From positions 434,001-498,000 of the forward strand of contig CAVXOL010000023.1 in the NCBI GenBank assembly GCA_963763325.1: a DNA stretch of 64,000 bases. Reading direction: 5' to 3'. Of this stretch, positions 18,262-27,399 are shown in pieces; position 1 is the stretch's first letter; each line of letters begins with the position of its first letter. Origin of the DNA: JBBECJ01 sp963763325 (GTDB lineage Bacteria > Chloroflexota > Chloroflexia > Thermomicrobiales > CFX8). The notes below the pieces were generated by a model. The model saw nothing but the letters and a program-made list of their open reading frames with translations. It was not told the origin of the DNA and did not search any database. A program made the position numbers and the translations under genes.

Positions 18262-20820
18262 TTATCCCAGTCGCAGTCCCTTCCGGCTTCTGCCCGCCAC
18301 GCAGCACTGCGTTGAAAAGCACCTTATAGGTGCCGCGTGCCTGAGCCCGGAACTGGGCACGGAAACCGATCAGAACCACGCGGCCTGCTCCAAGCGGAAC
18401 CTCCACCAGCGCGCCCTTGCCGGCCAGTTTGTCGCTGCCGAGAATCCAGCCGCTCAGGTTCGGCTCGTAGAGCGGATAGCTGCCGACGACCGTCCCGCCG
18501 GAGCCGGACACCAACTCAAAGGCTGGGCTCTTCATGAACAGCGCGACCTCGTTGCGTCGCATGCCGAAGCCGAGCGGGTGCTGTCGGATCGATGAGGACA
18601 CGCAGAAGCGAGCCGGGGCAGTAGAACTCCTCTTCCGGAAGTCCTTCGACGACGTTCCGAACCGGCAAGTAAAGCTGTTTGATCGCGAAGCTCGCAGGCG
18701 GAGTCGATCGCGACCAGCGTCCCGCCAGCTTCGACGAACTCGCCGTAGTGCGTCGACCCCAAGCGGACCGAGTCCACCGACATATTCAGGCGGAAACGGT
18801 TCCTTGTACTGGTTCTTCTCCGGGTTGCCGTTGAGGATATCCTCCGGCTTCTGCTGCGGCAGCACGATCGTGTCGAATCGCTCGCGGAGACTTCCCTGCC
18901 GGAGGTCGTTGTCGTGCAGCGTCGTGTAGGACAGGTCGTACTCCTCGAAAATCCAGCGCACCCAGCCTTCGTCAATCGTCGGCCGCCACGACTGGTAGAC
19001 GCCAATCCGTGGCAACTCGAACGACCAGGCCGGGAGTTCAACTGGCGCGTCGAGACCGATGACATCGACGCCAACTTCTTCAGCGACGGTCCGCATCGAC
19101 TGCGTCCAGTCCGTCCTGCTGGGGAAAGATGAACGACCCAGCCGGCAGGTCTTCGTGATCCTCGGCCAGGCGGTGAACTCCGAAACCGGACGACAACAGC
19201 CGTGTAACCGCCAGCAGCGACCAATTGGAGCGCGGTGAAATCGCCCATCCGAGCCTGCCGGTCCCTTCGAGTCGCCCCTTCGGCCGCTCGACCTGTGCGC
19301 CTTTCAGCTCAGCTTCGAACGGCTTGTCAATCTGAACGGCACGAACCCCCATCTGCAACGGCAGCGTGTGACCGGCGATGTCGTACGGTGGTGATGGCGG
19401 GCCATCCGGCCAGCGCCGCAGGTCGGGGTAGTCCTGCACTTCAAGCAGGGTCTTGACGAATTTCCCAGCGGGTTGGGCAAGTCGGACGACCCGCGTCCCG
19501 GCCGGCTAGGTCACGCCATCGGCGCTGAACGCCGCCGTCGCCTCCTCGACCTCGACATCGCCAAGCGCGAGCGTTTCGAGCAGTTCGATGGGCAGTACCG
19601 GGATCGTCCTGCGATGGCGGGAATGACAAACGCGTACGGCTTGTCATCCTCTTTCGGCTCGACCGTCCGGCGCATCGACTGCCAGCGTAGTTGCGCAGCC
19701 ACTGGCGTCGGTTGCGGGCGGCGTGCTCAAGGAACGCGAGCGCCGCGAGTCGGTCGTATTCGACGATCTCCGTAGCGTCCACTCGCCGCCCTTCCACGGC
19801 ATCGGGTGGTTCCAGGTCCGCGACTTCGGGTCGAAGCCACGCTCGTTCTTGAGCTTGTCTTCCTCGATCGTGACCGGCGTCGCCAGGCAGGCAACTGGCG
19901 GCCTCGGAGAGCAGGTCAACGCTGCCGTGGTAGTTGCCATAGGCCAGCGACGGCGAGTAGTTGTCGAAGATGATGTTGGTGGCGACGCCGCCTTGCCAGC
20001 CGCCGTCAGCCGTGTCGCGATCGCCGTCCCGAGGTCGGCGAAGCCCTGCTGGATGACCGGGTCCTGGTTCGGGTCGAGCGGGTCGATGAACGGCGGAACC
20101 ATGAAGCGCGCGCCATCGCGCTCCATCTGGTGCATGTCGAAGACGAGTTGCGGGCGCTCGCGGTTGTGGAGTGCTGACGTAGAGGCGCGTTTCGGCCTGA
20201 GTGAGCATGAACCAGTCGCGGTTATTGTCGTGGCCGACGTAGCGATGGTAAAGCCACGGCATGGCTGGCCCTCATACGGCGTGTCGAGCCACTTGCGATA
20301 CCACTCGACCGTCATCTGATGCCCGTCCGGGTTGTGGGTGGGGATGATGACGGTCACGACGTTGTCGAGAATCTCGCGCAGTTCAGGGTCGGTGCTCGTC
20401 GCCAGTTCGGCCGCCAGTTCCAGCGTCATCAGCGCCGCGCCGATTTCGTTCGAGTGCTGCGTGCAGAGCAGGAAGGCCGTTGACCTTGCCATCCTCGACA
20501 AGTCCGCGCTTCCTCGTCCGATGACAACCCACGCGGGTCGTACAGCCGGCCAAGCATCGACCGAAGCTCAGCCCGGCGAGCCAGGTTCTCAGGAGATGAG
20601 ATCGATCACCGCGATGTACGGCAAGCCCGTCGGTCGATTCGCCCAGCCGCTCGACCTCTACCCGGTCCGAGGCTGCCGCCAGCGTATCGAAATAGCTGAC
20701 GATCTCGGCCCAGTCAGGCAGCTTGCGCGCAGTTCCCATCGGATATCCGAGGACGCTCTCCGGCGTCGGAATCTTCGCAGTCGTCACGAATCCTGTTCCC
20801 TTCCGCTCCCCGATCGACAT
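18262..20820 (-). pseudogene. M14-family zinc carboxypeptidase, many frameshifts
   Basis: Pieces in all three frames add up to a protein of about 850 residues. Near the N-terminus are the zinc motif TQHSNEIGA (His and Glu) and IIPTHNPDGHQMTVEWY; next come HRYVGHDNNRDWFMLTQAET and FDMHQMERDGARF. The C-terminal domain contains GLDAPVELPAWSFELPRIGVY and ends KVLFNAVLRGG. The family trims C-terminal residues from peptides. One extra T near 20618 restores ESTDGLPYIAVIDL. One extra G near 18290 gives the natural TAA at 18262. At least five more shifts are needed. It is either a true pseudogene or a badly covered patch. Confidence 0.78.
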
Positions 20821-20912
20821 GACGCTGATGATACGCGCAAGGCGCACGGATCGTGGCGTCGTTCCTGCGACCGTGGTCAGCAGGCGATGTTGCTCAGCCT
20901 GAGGAGGGAACC

Positions 20913-21158
20913 ATGTCCGACAAGAGCAAGCAGCACTATACCGGCGACAACGAGATCATCGAGCGCAACATGGAGCGGTCGCGCGAGTTGATCGAAGCCC
21001 GCAAACGGGAACACGATGACGACGGGCACCCGATCCCGATCGACGCTGATGCGCCCGCGCCGGACACCGCCCGCGATGACCTCCGGGATGTCCCAATCGG
21101 CGGACAATCCAACCCGAACGCTCGCGGCGGGACCACCAAGCGCCACAAGTCCGGCTAA
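20913..21158 (+). CDS. Small hydrophilic protein, 81 aa
   Basis: ATG 20913 follows a strong GAGGAGGGAACC site and a terminator follows the stop, so the gene looks real. The product is very polar, with a central charged helix (EIIERNMERSRELIEARKRE) and a disordered acidic-then-basic tail ending KRHKSG. No family is recognised; it may bind nucleic acid or be a stress protein, but nothing in the sequence proves it. Confidence 0.65.
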   Translation: MSDKSKQHYTGDNEIIERNMERSRELIEARKREHDDDGHPIPIDADAPAPDTARDDLRDVPIGGQSNPNARGGTTKRHKSG

Positions 21159-21184
21159 TCGACATCCTTCGCAGACACAGCAAC

Positions 21185-21218
21185 GCGGCGCTCTTCTAAC
21201 CAGGAGAGCGCCGCAGTT
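21185..21218 (+). terminator. Rho-independent-type terminator
   Basis: GCGGCGCTCT (21185-21194) pairs perfectly with AGAGCGCCGC (21205-21214), followed by AGTTTT. It lies about 27 bases after the 81-aa gene. Confidence 0.82.
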
Positions 21219-21246
21219 TTCATCGTTCCGGTCGACAGGGCGAACC

Positions 21247-22101
21247 TCAGAAGTTCGGTGCCTCGCCCATGCTGACATCACTGGCAATCGAGATCGTGAC
21301 ATTCTCGTCGTTGATCGCTGCGGTCGTCCAGATATCGGCCTGCTCAGCGGTCATCGGCCCCTCTGGAACGACGCGAGCATCCAGATAGCCCCAGTCGGTG
21401 ATATCCGGCAGGTACTGTGCACGTGAGAGGTACGTCCCACGGCAGATCCGCGCGCTGGCCGGCGAAACTCCAGTCTGGAACTTCTCGGTCAATTGCGACA
21501 TGACCCAATTGGGAATCAGATGACGTTCAGTCGGGTAGATGTATCCGAACAACACCAGATGGGTGAAGAGGACTTGCCAGTGCCCATCAAAACGCCGCAG
21601 GAGCCGCGGCCAATCCAGCGATTGAGCCGTGGCATGTAGCAGATGCGCGACATCGGCACCATCGAAACGCTCGCGTTCCATGATGAATGCCTTTGACCAG
21701 ATGATCTCCTCAACGGGTGATAGTTTGACCGATATCCCCATCACCTCGGCGTCTGGGGCGGCAGCGAACCATTCGTCATCGACAACAGCCAGCCCATTGC
21801 CGGAACTGAAGATGATGTCGATGAAATTTTGACCGCAGTTCGCCTTCGCGAGCCAGTGGGGATACGGAAGATCGGTTGTGTATCCAGCGCGCTCGAACGT
21901 CGCCAGGGTCAAATCGATATCCTCCGGCTTGACAAATATATCGATGTCTTTCGTATCGCGTGCCAGTCCGGTGTAGCGCTGGAGAGCGAACGCGCCGCCG
22001 ACGAGGAACGGAATTCCGGCCTGCGTCATCAGGACCAGGGCGTCGCGGTAAAAGTTCGCGGTAGCGGAACCATCCAGCTCATGGTCGGGCGTCGTAATCA
22101 T
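21247..22101 (-). CDS. Nucleotidyltransferase-fold protein
   Basis: The 284-aa protein has the minimal nucleotidyltransferase core: FLVGGAFALQRYTG followed by RDTKDIDIFV, then a region with FIDIIFSSGNG. These are the glycine pair and the paired aspartates of the family (AbiEii/DUF6036-like). A helical half follows with KLSPVEEIIWSKAFIMERERFDGADV. ATG 22101 follows GGAG. No antitoxin or partner gene is adjacent, so I see no reason to call it a toxin. The substrate is unknown. Confidence 0.72.
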   Translation of the reverse strand: MITTPDHELDGSATANFYRDALVLMTQAGIPFLVGGAFALQRYTGLARDTKDIDIFVKPEDIDLTLATFERAGYTTDLPYPHWLAKANCGQNFIDIIFSSGNGLAVVDDEWFAAAPDAEVMGISVKLSPVEEIIWSKAFIMERERFDGADVAHLLHATAQSLDWPRLLRRFDGHWQVLFTHLVLFGYIYPTERHLIPNWVMSQLTEKFQTGVSPASARICRGTYLSRAQYLPDITDWGYLDARVVPEGPMTAEQADIWTTAAINDENVTISIASDVSMGEAPNF

Positions 22102-22365
22102 TGGTCAACTCCCCATGGATTGCTGACGCCCGTCAGCGTACCGAACATCTCTACGACAACTGAGTCCGGACACCGTCAGGTTGGGCGTCACCCCATAGCT
22201 CCTCAAAGCGCGGGGTGCCGTGATAGGGCAAGCACCGTGCCACCCCGACGGTGGGGAACGTATCTTGCCTGCACGCCGGTGACGACACGTGCCGTACATC
22301 GCGGCATCCCCGCACGACGAACCTGCGAAGGGGCGATATGACAACGCACGATAGACCGGATCCGA

Positions 22366-23109
22366 TTGGCTGCGATCAGTGATGTGCACTACGGAAAGGG
22401 GTCACAGGGCTCGCTGCAACCACTGTTCGCGGAGATCTCGAATTCTGCTGACATTCTGGTCATCTGCGGCGATCTGACCGATTACGGCCTGCCGGAAGAG
22501 GCGCAGATTCTGGCCAAAGACCTGAATAGCACCGTCAAGATCCCGATAGTGGCCGTCCTCGGCAACCACGACTATGAATCCGGCAGGCATCTGGAAGTCT
22601 GTGATGTGCTGACTACAGCTGGCGTGACGATTCTGGACGGCGATTCAGTCGAGATTCACGGGATCGGCTTCGCCGGCGTCAAGGGGTTCGCGGGAGGATT
22701 CGGACGCGGTGCACTTGGGTTCTGGGGCGAGCCGGCAGTCAAGGCGTTCGTCCAGGAGGCGCTCGACGAAGCACTCAAGCTTGAGTCCGCTCTGGCTCGA
22801 CTGCGGACCGAGCAGCGGATCGCTATCCTGCACTATGCGCCAATTCGCGGGACCGTCGAGGGCGAGCCGCCGGTCATCTTCCCATTCCTCGGCTGTAGCC
22901 GGCTCGAAGACCCAATCAATCGCTACCCTGTCGATGCTGTCTTTCACGGTCACGCCCACAACGGCACCTACGAAGGCCGAACGTCCGGCGGAATTCCGGT
23001 CTACAACGTCTCCCATGGCCTTATCAGAAAGACCCACCCCGACGGGAAGGGCTTTCATCTGATGGAATTGGCCGTCACCCCGGCTGCTGATACGGTTCCG
23101 ATCGTGTAG
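22366..23109 (+). CDS. Metallophosphoesterase (calcineurin-like)
   Basis: About 247 residues with the full metal-binding set: SDVHYG, CGDLTDYG, LGNHDYESG, HYAPIRGT and FHGHAHNGTYEG. Such enzymes hydrolyse phosphoesters or cyclic nucleotides with a bimetal centre. The reading frame opens at TTG 22366, only four codons before the first motif. A well-placed ATG with a GAAGGGGCGAT site lies at 22338 in a shifted frame. One base lost between them would give the expected start, so a small sequence error near 22345-22360 is likely. Confidence 0.85.
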   Translation: MAAISDVHYGKGSQGSLQPLFAEISNSADILVICGDLTDYGLPEEAQILAKDLNSTVKIPIVAVLGNHDYESGRHLEVCDVLTTAGVTILDGDSVEIHGIGFAGVKGFAGGFGRGALGFWGEPAVKAFVQEALDEALKLESALARLRTEQRIAILHYAPIRGTVEGEPPVIFPFLGCSRLEDPINRYPVDAVFHGHAHNGTYEGRTSGGIPVYNVSHGLIRKTHPDGKGFHLMELAVTPAADTVPIV

Positions 23110-23200
23110 TGACGTCACGTGAGTTGAGGTAGTCGATGTCGAATGAGACGGGGAAGTTGGTCACAGCAGGTCGATCCCAAGACAACTGCCTTCCGGTTGA

Positions 23201-23896
23201 TTACGCAGGGACATTCGTAGCCTGGCCCGGCCCGCCGTCGTTGACAAACGTCCGACGAGCCGCGTGGTCCAGCAACGATCGCACGTCATCATCGGTGGTT
23301 TCGGAGAAGTCGTCGTACCAGAGGCCAACGGCGTAAAACGGCTCGGGCGTCATCGCGCAGATAATCTCTTCAACCTCGCGGCCAATCTCGGCGCAGGTGG
23401 CTGGCGCGGCGGTCGGCACGGCTACGATGATGCGGGCCGGATGTTGCAGGCGAAGCGCGCGAATCGCGACCAGCATCGTCGATCCGGTCGCTAGCCCGTC
23501 GTCAATGAGCAACACGATCCGGCCGGCCACATTCGGACGGGAACGGCCATCACGATAGGCTTCTTCTCGGCGCTCCAGTTCCTGCTGCTCACGTTCGGCA
23601 ACCTGGTCGATCGTCGCGGCGTCGATGCCAAGCGGACCAATGACATCGTCATTGAGCACCCGGACGCCACCGGAAGCGATGGCGCCCATCGCGAGTTCCT
23701 CGTGACCCGGTACACCGAGCTTACGAACCAGGAAGATATCCAGCGGCAGTCCGAGCGCCTGCGCAATTTCATAGGCGACCGGAACTCCGCCCCGTGGCAG
23801 CCCCAGCACGATCGTATCCTGACGGCCAGCGTAGGTGGTGAGCATCACCGCCAGCGCACGCCCCGCATCGGCGCGGGACTCGAATCGCCTCGACAT
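23201..23896 (-). CDS. Phosphoribosyltransferase family protein
   Basis: The 231-aa protein has the PRPP-binding loop IVLLIDDGLATGSTM and an N-terminal LGLPRGGVPVAYEIA that binds pyrophosphate. Proteins of this type act on purine-like bases or regulate, but are often stand-alone with unknown substrate. ATG 23896 follows AGGAG. It converges on the metallophosphoesterase gene. There is no purine pathway context. Confidence 0.82.
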   Translation of the reverse strand: MSRRFESRADAGRALAVMLTTYAGRQDTIVLGLPRGGVPVAYEIAQALGLPLDIFLVRKLGVPGHEELAMGAIASGGVRVLNDDVIGPLGIDAATIDQVAEREQQELERREEAYRDGRSRPNVAGRIVLLIDDGLATGSTMLVAIRALRLQHPARIIVAVPTAAPATCAEIGREVEEIICAMTPEPFYAVGLWYDDFSETTDDDVRSLLDHAARRTFVNDGGPGQATNVPA

Positions 23897-24124
23897 CAGC
23901 CTGCTCCTGATCTATTGTGATAGACGCGAAATGTGCAGCATGTCGTTCAGTAGCGTCGATTCGCGCAATGCGTTATCTGAACCCGGCGCAGATACTGTGC
24001 CAGATCCGGGTGATCCATGAGCCGTCGTTGATCGAGCGTCAACCAGTTCTGTCGTATCTGAATAGCACATTTCGTTCGATACGCAACGGCAGCGGCGTAA
24101 GATATGAGGAGTAACTGCCGTCCA

Positions 24125-24167
24125 TCAGCCGAAAGCTGATTGCTAGGGGCTGAAAGCTGACAGCCAA
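24125..24167. repeat. AGCTGA-word intergenic repeat
   Basis: Words such as GAAAGCTGATTGCTAGGGG and CTGAAAGCTGACAGCC repeat imperfectly just upstream of the transketolase ribosome site. The string CTGAAAGCTGA and a CTGAxTGCTA word recur at about 7560-7585 beside the transpeptidase stop. Confidence 0.45.
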
Positions 24168-24184
24168 CAGGGAGGAACCCAGGC

Positions 24185-26050
24185 ATGACCGTTGCAACCG
24201 ACCAATGGCACGCGATCGCGCAACAGATCCGGCTCGACAGCATCCGCACCAGCTCGAAGGCGAAATCCGGCCATCCCAGTTCGGCGATGTCGGCAGCCGA
24301 TGTCATGACAGTCGTGCTGGCGAAGTACATGCGTTACGACTTCGACAACCCGGAGAATCCCAACAATGATCATCTGATCTTCTCGAAGGGGCATGCTTCC
24401 GGCCTGTTGTATGGCATGTACCGGGCGGCTGGCGCAATCAGCGACCAGCAGATGATGAGCTACCGCGAGCTGGGCAGCATGATGCAGGGCCACCCAACGC
24501 CGCAAATCCCGTGGGTCGATGTCGCAACCGGCTCGCTGGGGCAGGGTCTGCCGATCGGCGTCGGCGTCGCGCTGGCCGGCAAGTACCTCGACAAACTACC
24601 GTATCGTGTCTGGGTCCTCTGCGGAGACTCGGAGTGGGCGGAAGGCTCGATCTACGAGGCACTCGACAAGGCGGGTCACTACAAACTCGATAACCTGATC
24701 GTCGTCCTCGACATGAATCGCCTCGGCCAGCGCGGAGAGACCGCACACGGCTGGGATAGCGATGTCTACGCCAACCGCGTTCGCGCCTTCGGCTGCCATC
24801 CGATCGTGATCGACGGTCACGACCTCGGCGAGATCGACCGCGCCTTGCAGGAAGCCGTCGATCACACCGGCAGCCCGGTCGTCGTCATCGCCAGGACGAA
24901 GAAGGGGCGAGGCGTCTCCTTTATGGAGGACCAGCTCGGCTGGCATGGCAAGGCAATCGGCGCTGACCAACTTGAGGCTGCGACCGAAGAGCTTGGCGGC
25001 AGCAGCAACATCACCATCCAGGTCAACGAGCCGCCGTCCGGTACGCCTGCCTCAACCGGGGACAAGGGTAAACTCGAACTGCCAACCTACGAGATGGGTG
25101 AGAAGGTTGCGACGCGCCAGGCCTACGGCGACGCCCTCAAGGCGCTTGGCGCCGCTCGGCCCGATGTCGTCGTCACCGACGCAGAGGTGTCGAACTCGAC
25201 GATGTCGGAAGTCTTCAAGTTCGCGTACCCGGACCGCTTCTTCGAGATGTATATCGCCGAACAGCAGATGGTCGCAACCGCCGTTGGGATGAGCGTCCGG
25301 GGCTACGTGCCGTTCGCCTCGACCTTTGGCGCGTTCATGAGCCGCGGATACGACTTCATCCGAATGGCTTCGATTTCCCGCGCGAGCATCCGCCTGTGTG
25401 GCTCACATGCCGGTGTCTCGATTGGCGAAGACGGACCGTCGCAAATGGCGCTTGAAGATATTGCGATGATGCGTGCTGTCCACGACAGCACCGTGCTCTA
25501 CCCGTCAGACCCGAACCAGACCGCTCAGCTCGTCGCGGCGATGGCCGATCAGTCGGGCGTCACATACCTCCGTACAACACGCGAGAAGACATCGGTGATT
25601 TACGACGTCAGCGAGACATTCGAGATTGGCGGCAGTAAGGTCGTTCGCCAATCTGACTCCGACGAAGTCACGATCGTCGCGGCCGGCATCACGCTCCACG
25701 AGGCGCTGAAAGCAGCCGATGAGCTGGCCAGCGCAGGCACGAATGTGCGCGTCATCGACCTCTATTCGGTCAAGCCGGTCGATTACCGAACCGTCCACGA
25801 CGCGGTCTCGGCAACGAACGGCAAGCTGGTGGTGGTCGAAGACCACTGGCCGCAGGGTGGAATCGGCTCGGCAATCCTGGAGTGTTTCGCGACACATACG
25901 GCGAGCGCGGCCGACCACGCGACCGACTTTCAGATGACGCATCTGGCGCCGTCGTCCCTGCCGGGTTCTGCGACTCCGCAGGAACAACTCGACAACAACG
26001 GGATCAGCGCAAGGCATATTGTTGAGGCAGTGAAGGGGCTGATCGGGTAG
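24185..26050 (+). CDS. tkt: Transketolase
   Basis: At 621 residues it is as long as the animal-type enzyme and about 40 shorter than E. coli transketolase. It moves two-carbon ketol units between sugar phosphates in the pentose phosphate pathway. Visible: SGHPSSAMSAADV near residue 28, SKGHASGLLY near 68, the ThDP/Mg motif GDSEWAEGS...LDMN (147 onward; Ser replaces the usual third Gly), the pyrimidine-domain AEQQM with its Glu, and SHAGVSIGEDGPSQM. The ATG follows AGGGAGGA. No other pentose phosphate gene is adjacent. Confidence 0.95.
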   Translation: MTVATDQWHAIAQQIRLDSIRTSSKAKSGHPSSAMSAADVMTVVLAKYMRYDFDNPENPNNDHLIFSKGHASGLLYGMYRAAGAISDQQMMSYRELGSMMQGHPTPQIPWVDVATGSLGQGLPIGVGVALAGKYLDKLPYRVWVLCGDSEWAEGSIYEALDKAGHYKLDNLIVVLDMNRLGQRGETAHGWDSDVYANRVRAFGCHPIVIDGHDLGEIDRALQEAVDHTGSPVVVIARTKKGRGVSFMEDQLGWHGKAIGADQLEAATEELGGSSNITIQVNEPPSGTPASTGDKGKLELPTYEMGEKVATRQAYGDALKALGAARPDVVVTDAEVSNSTMSEVFKFAYPDRFFEMYIAEQQMVATAVGMSVRGYVPFASTFGAFMSRGYDFIRMASISRASIRLCGSHAGVSIGEDGPSQMALEDIAMMRAVHDSTVLYPSDPNQTAQLVAAMADQSGVTYLRTTREKTSVIYDVSETFEIGGSKVVRQSDSDEVTIVAAGITLHEALKAADELASAGTNVRVIDLYSVKPVDYRTVHDAVSATNGKLVVVEDHWPQGGIGSAILECFATHTASAADHATDFQMTHLAPSSLPGSATPQEQLDNNGISARHIVEAVKGLIG

Positions 26051-26192
26051 CCTACGTACATCGTGAGCCGCAGTGACGCTTTCCGCGTCTCGCCGCCGAA
26101 CGGGCACAACGCGCGGGAGAGTCGTATCACTGCGGTTCTCGACAACAGATTGAAGTCGCCGTCTCCGTCAAGCAAGACCGGGTGGGGGAAAG

Positions 26193-27248
26193 ATGAATGA
26201 TGGGCCGTTTCGATTACTGATTGCGTCACCAATTGAAGCCGAGCACGTCGAGCGGATGCGGGCCGGCGCACCAGCAGGCGTCGAGATCGTCTATGAGCCG
26301 GATCTGCTGCCACCGACCCGCTACGTCGGCGATCACGGCGGTGTCTCTGGCCACCAATTGACGCCGGAACAGCGCGAGCGCTGGTACGGCCTGCTGGCCA
26401 GCGTCGACGCGCTATTTGACTTCCCGTGGACCGAGCGCGGTCGTCACCCGCGCGAGTACGCGCCAAACGTGCGCTGGATCCAGACGTCGAGCGCAGGTGT
26501 CGGCCGAGCTGCCCAGGCGATGGGCATTCAACCTGGGGAGATGACGATTACAACGGCCAGTGGGGTCCATGCCCGCCCGCTCGCTGAATTCGTGATGATG
26601 GTGCTGTTAATGGGCGCCAAGGAGTACTGTCGGATTGTCAACGATCAGGCAGCCCACCGCTGGGAACGCTTCTGCAGCGATGAGCTGTCCGGAAAAACAC
26701 TCGCGATCGTTGGCGCCGGCCGGGTTGGCCGTGAAATCGCGAAGCTTGCACGAGCGTTCGACATGCGGCCAGTTGGCCTGACGCGGGAGTTCCGTGCCGA
26801 GCGTGCCGCCGAACTCGGTCTCGACCGGCTGTACTCCAGGCATGAGCTACATGAGATGCTGTCCTCTGCCGACGCCGTCGTCGTCTGCGCGCCGCACACG
26901 CCGGACACCGAGAACATGATCGGCTCTGCAGAGTTCGCCATCCTCAAGCCTGGTGTCACCTTCATCAACATCGGTCGTGGTCAACTCGTCGATGAGAGCG
27001 CACTGGTCGAGAAGTTGCGCGACGGCACGATCGGCTTTGCCGGCCTCGATGTTTTCCGGACCGAGCCGCTACCGTCCGATTCGCCGCTCTGGGACTTCCC
27101 GAACGTCATCGTCAACCCACACTCGGCCAGCACCTCGCACCACGAAAACGGCCGCATCACCGACATCCTGCTCCACAACCTGCACGCGTACATTGCTGGC
27201 AAGCCCGATGACATGCGCAATGTGCTGGACATTGAGCGCATGTACTGA
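26193..27248 (+). CDS. D-2-hydroxyacid dehydrogenase, NAD-binding
   Basis: The 351-aa protein has the Rossmann motif GAGRVGREIAKLA at about 174-186. The three catalytic positions are Arg in NIGRGQLVDE, Glu in VFRTEPLP and His in VNPHSAS. These reduce 2-keto acids to D-hydroxy acids or the reverse; glyoxylate/hydroxypyruvate, phosphoglycerate or other substrates are possible. At this length it lacks the C-terminal ACT domain of long phosphoglycerate dehydrogenases. The ATG follows GGGGGAAAG. It lies 140 bases after transketolase and may be cotranscribed. Confidence 0.9.
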   Translation: MNDGPFRLLIASPIEAEHVERMRAGAPAGVEIVYEPDLLPPTRYVGDHGGVSGHQLTPEQRERWYGLLASVDALFDFPWTERGRHPREYAPNVRWIQTSSAGVGRAAQAMGIQPGEMTITTASGVHARPLAEFVMMVLLMGAKEYCRIVNDQAAHRWERFCSDELSGKTLAIVGAGRVGREIAKLARAFDMRPVGLTREFRAERAAELGLDRLYSRHELHEMLSSADAVVVCAPHTPDTENMIGSAEFAILKPGVTFINIGRGQLVDESALVEKLRDGTIGFAGLDVFRTEPLPSDSPLWDFPNVIVNPHSASTSHHENGRITDILLHNLHAYIAGKPDDMRNVLDIERMY

Positions 27249-27254
27249 GGTAGG

Positions 27255-27327
27255 TGACAGGTATCAGGTGTCAGGAGAGTGGTCGTCGTTCGTCAATTAC
27301 CTCCTGTTACCTGATACCTGTTATCCG
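27255..27327. repeat. Gene-end inverted repeat with CAGGTATCAGGT words
   Basis: CAGGTATCAGGT followed by CAGGAG after two bases pairs with the complementary CTCCTG/ACCTGATACCTG arm about 25 bases on. It begins 7 bases after the dehydrogenase stop. It resembles the other gene-end repeats in being built from repeated short words, and probably ends the transcript. Confidence 0.6.
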
Positions 27328-27399
27328 ACGCCTCCCGCCCCGTATCCTTAGCGGTGGTCAACTGACGCGTGGGGAGCGGGACAGGACAAACATAAGAAC

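Noticed and set aside
21247..22101. Nucleotidyltransferase as half of a toxin-antitoxin or abortive-infection pair
   Set aside because: No partner gene lies beside it on the same strand.
22180..22300. GC-rich hairpins before the metallophosphoesterase as a possible riboswitch
   Set aside because: A GGGGTG/CACCCC stem can be drawn, but no conserved riboswitch core is recognisable.
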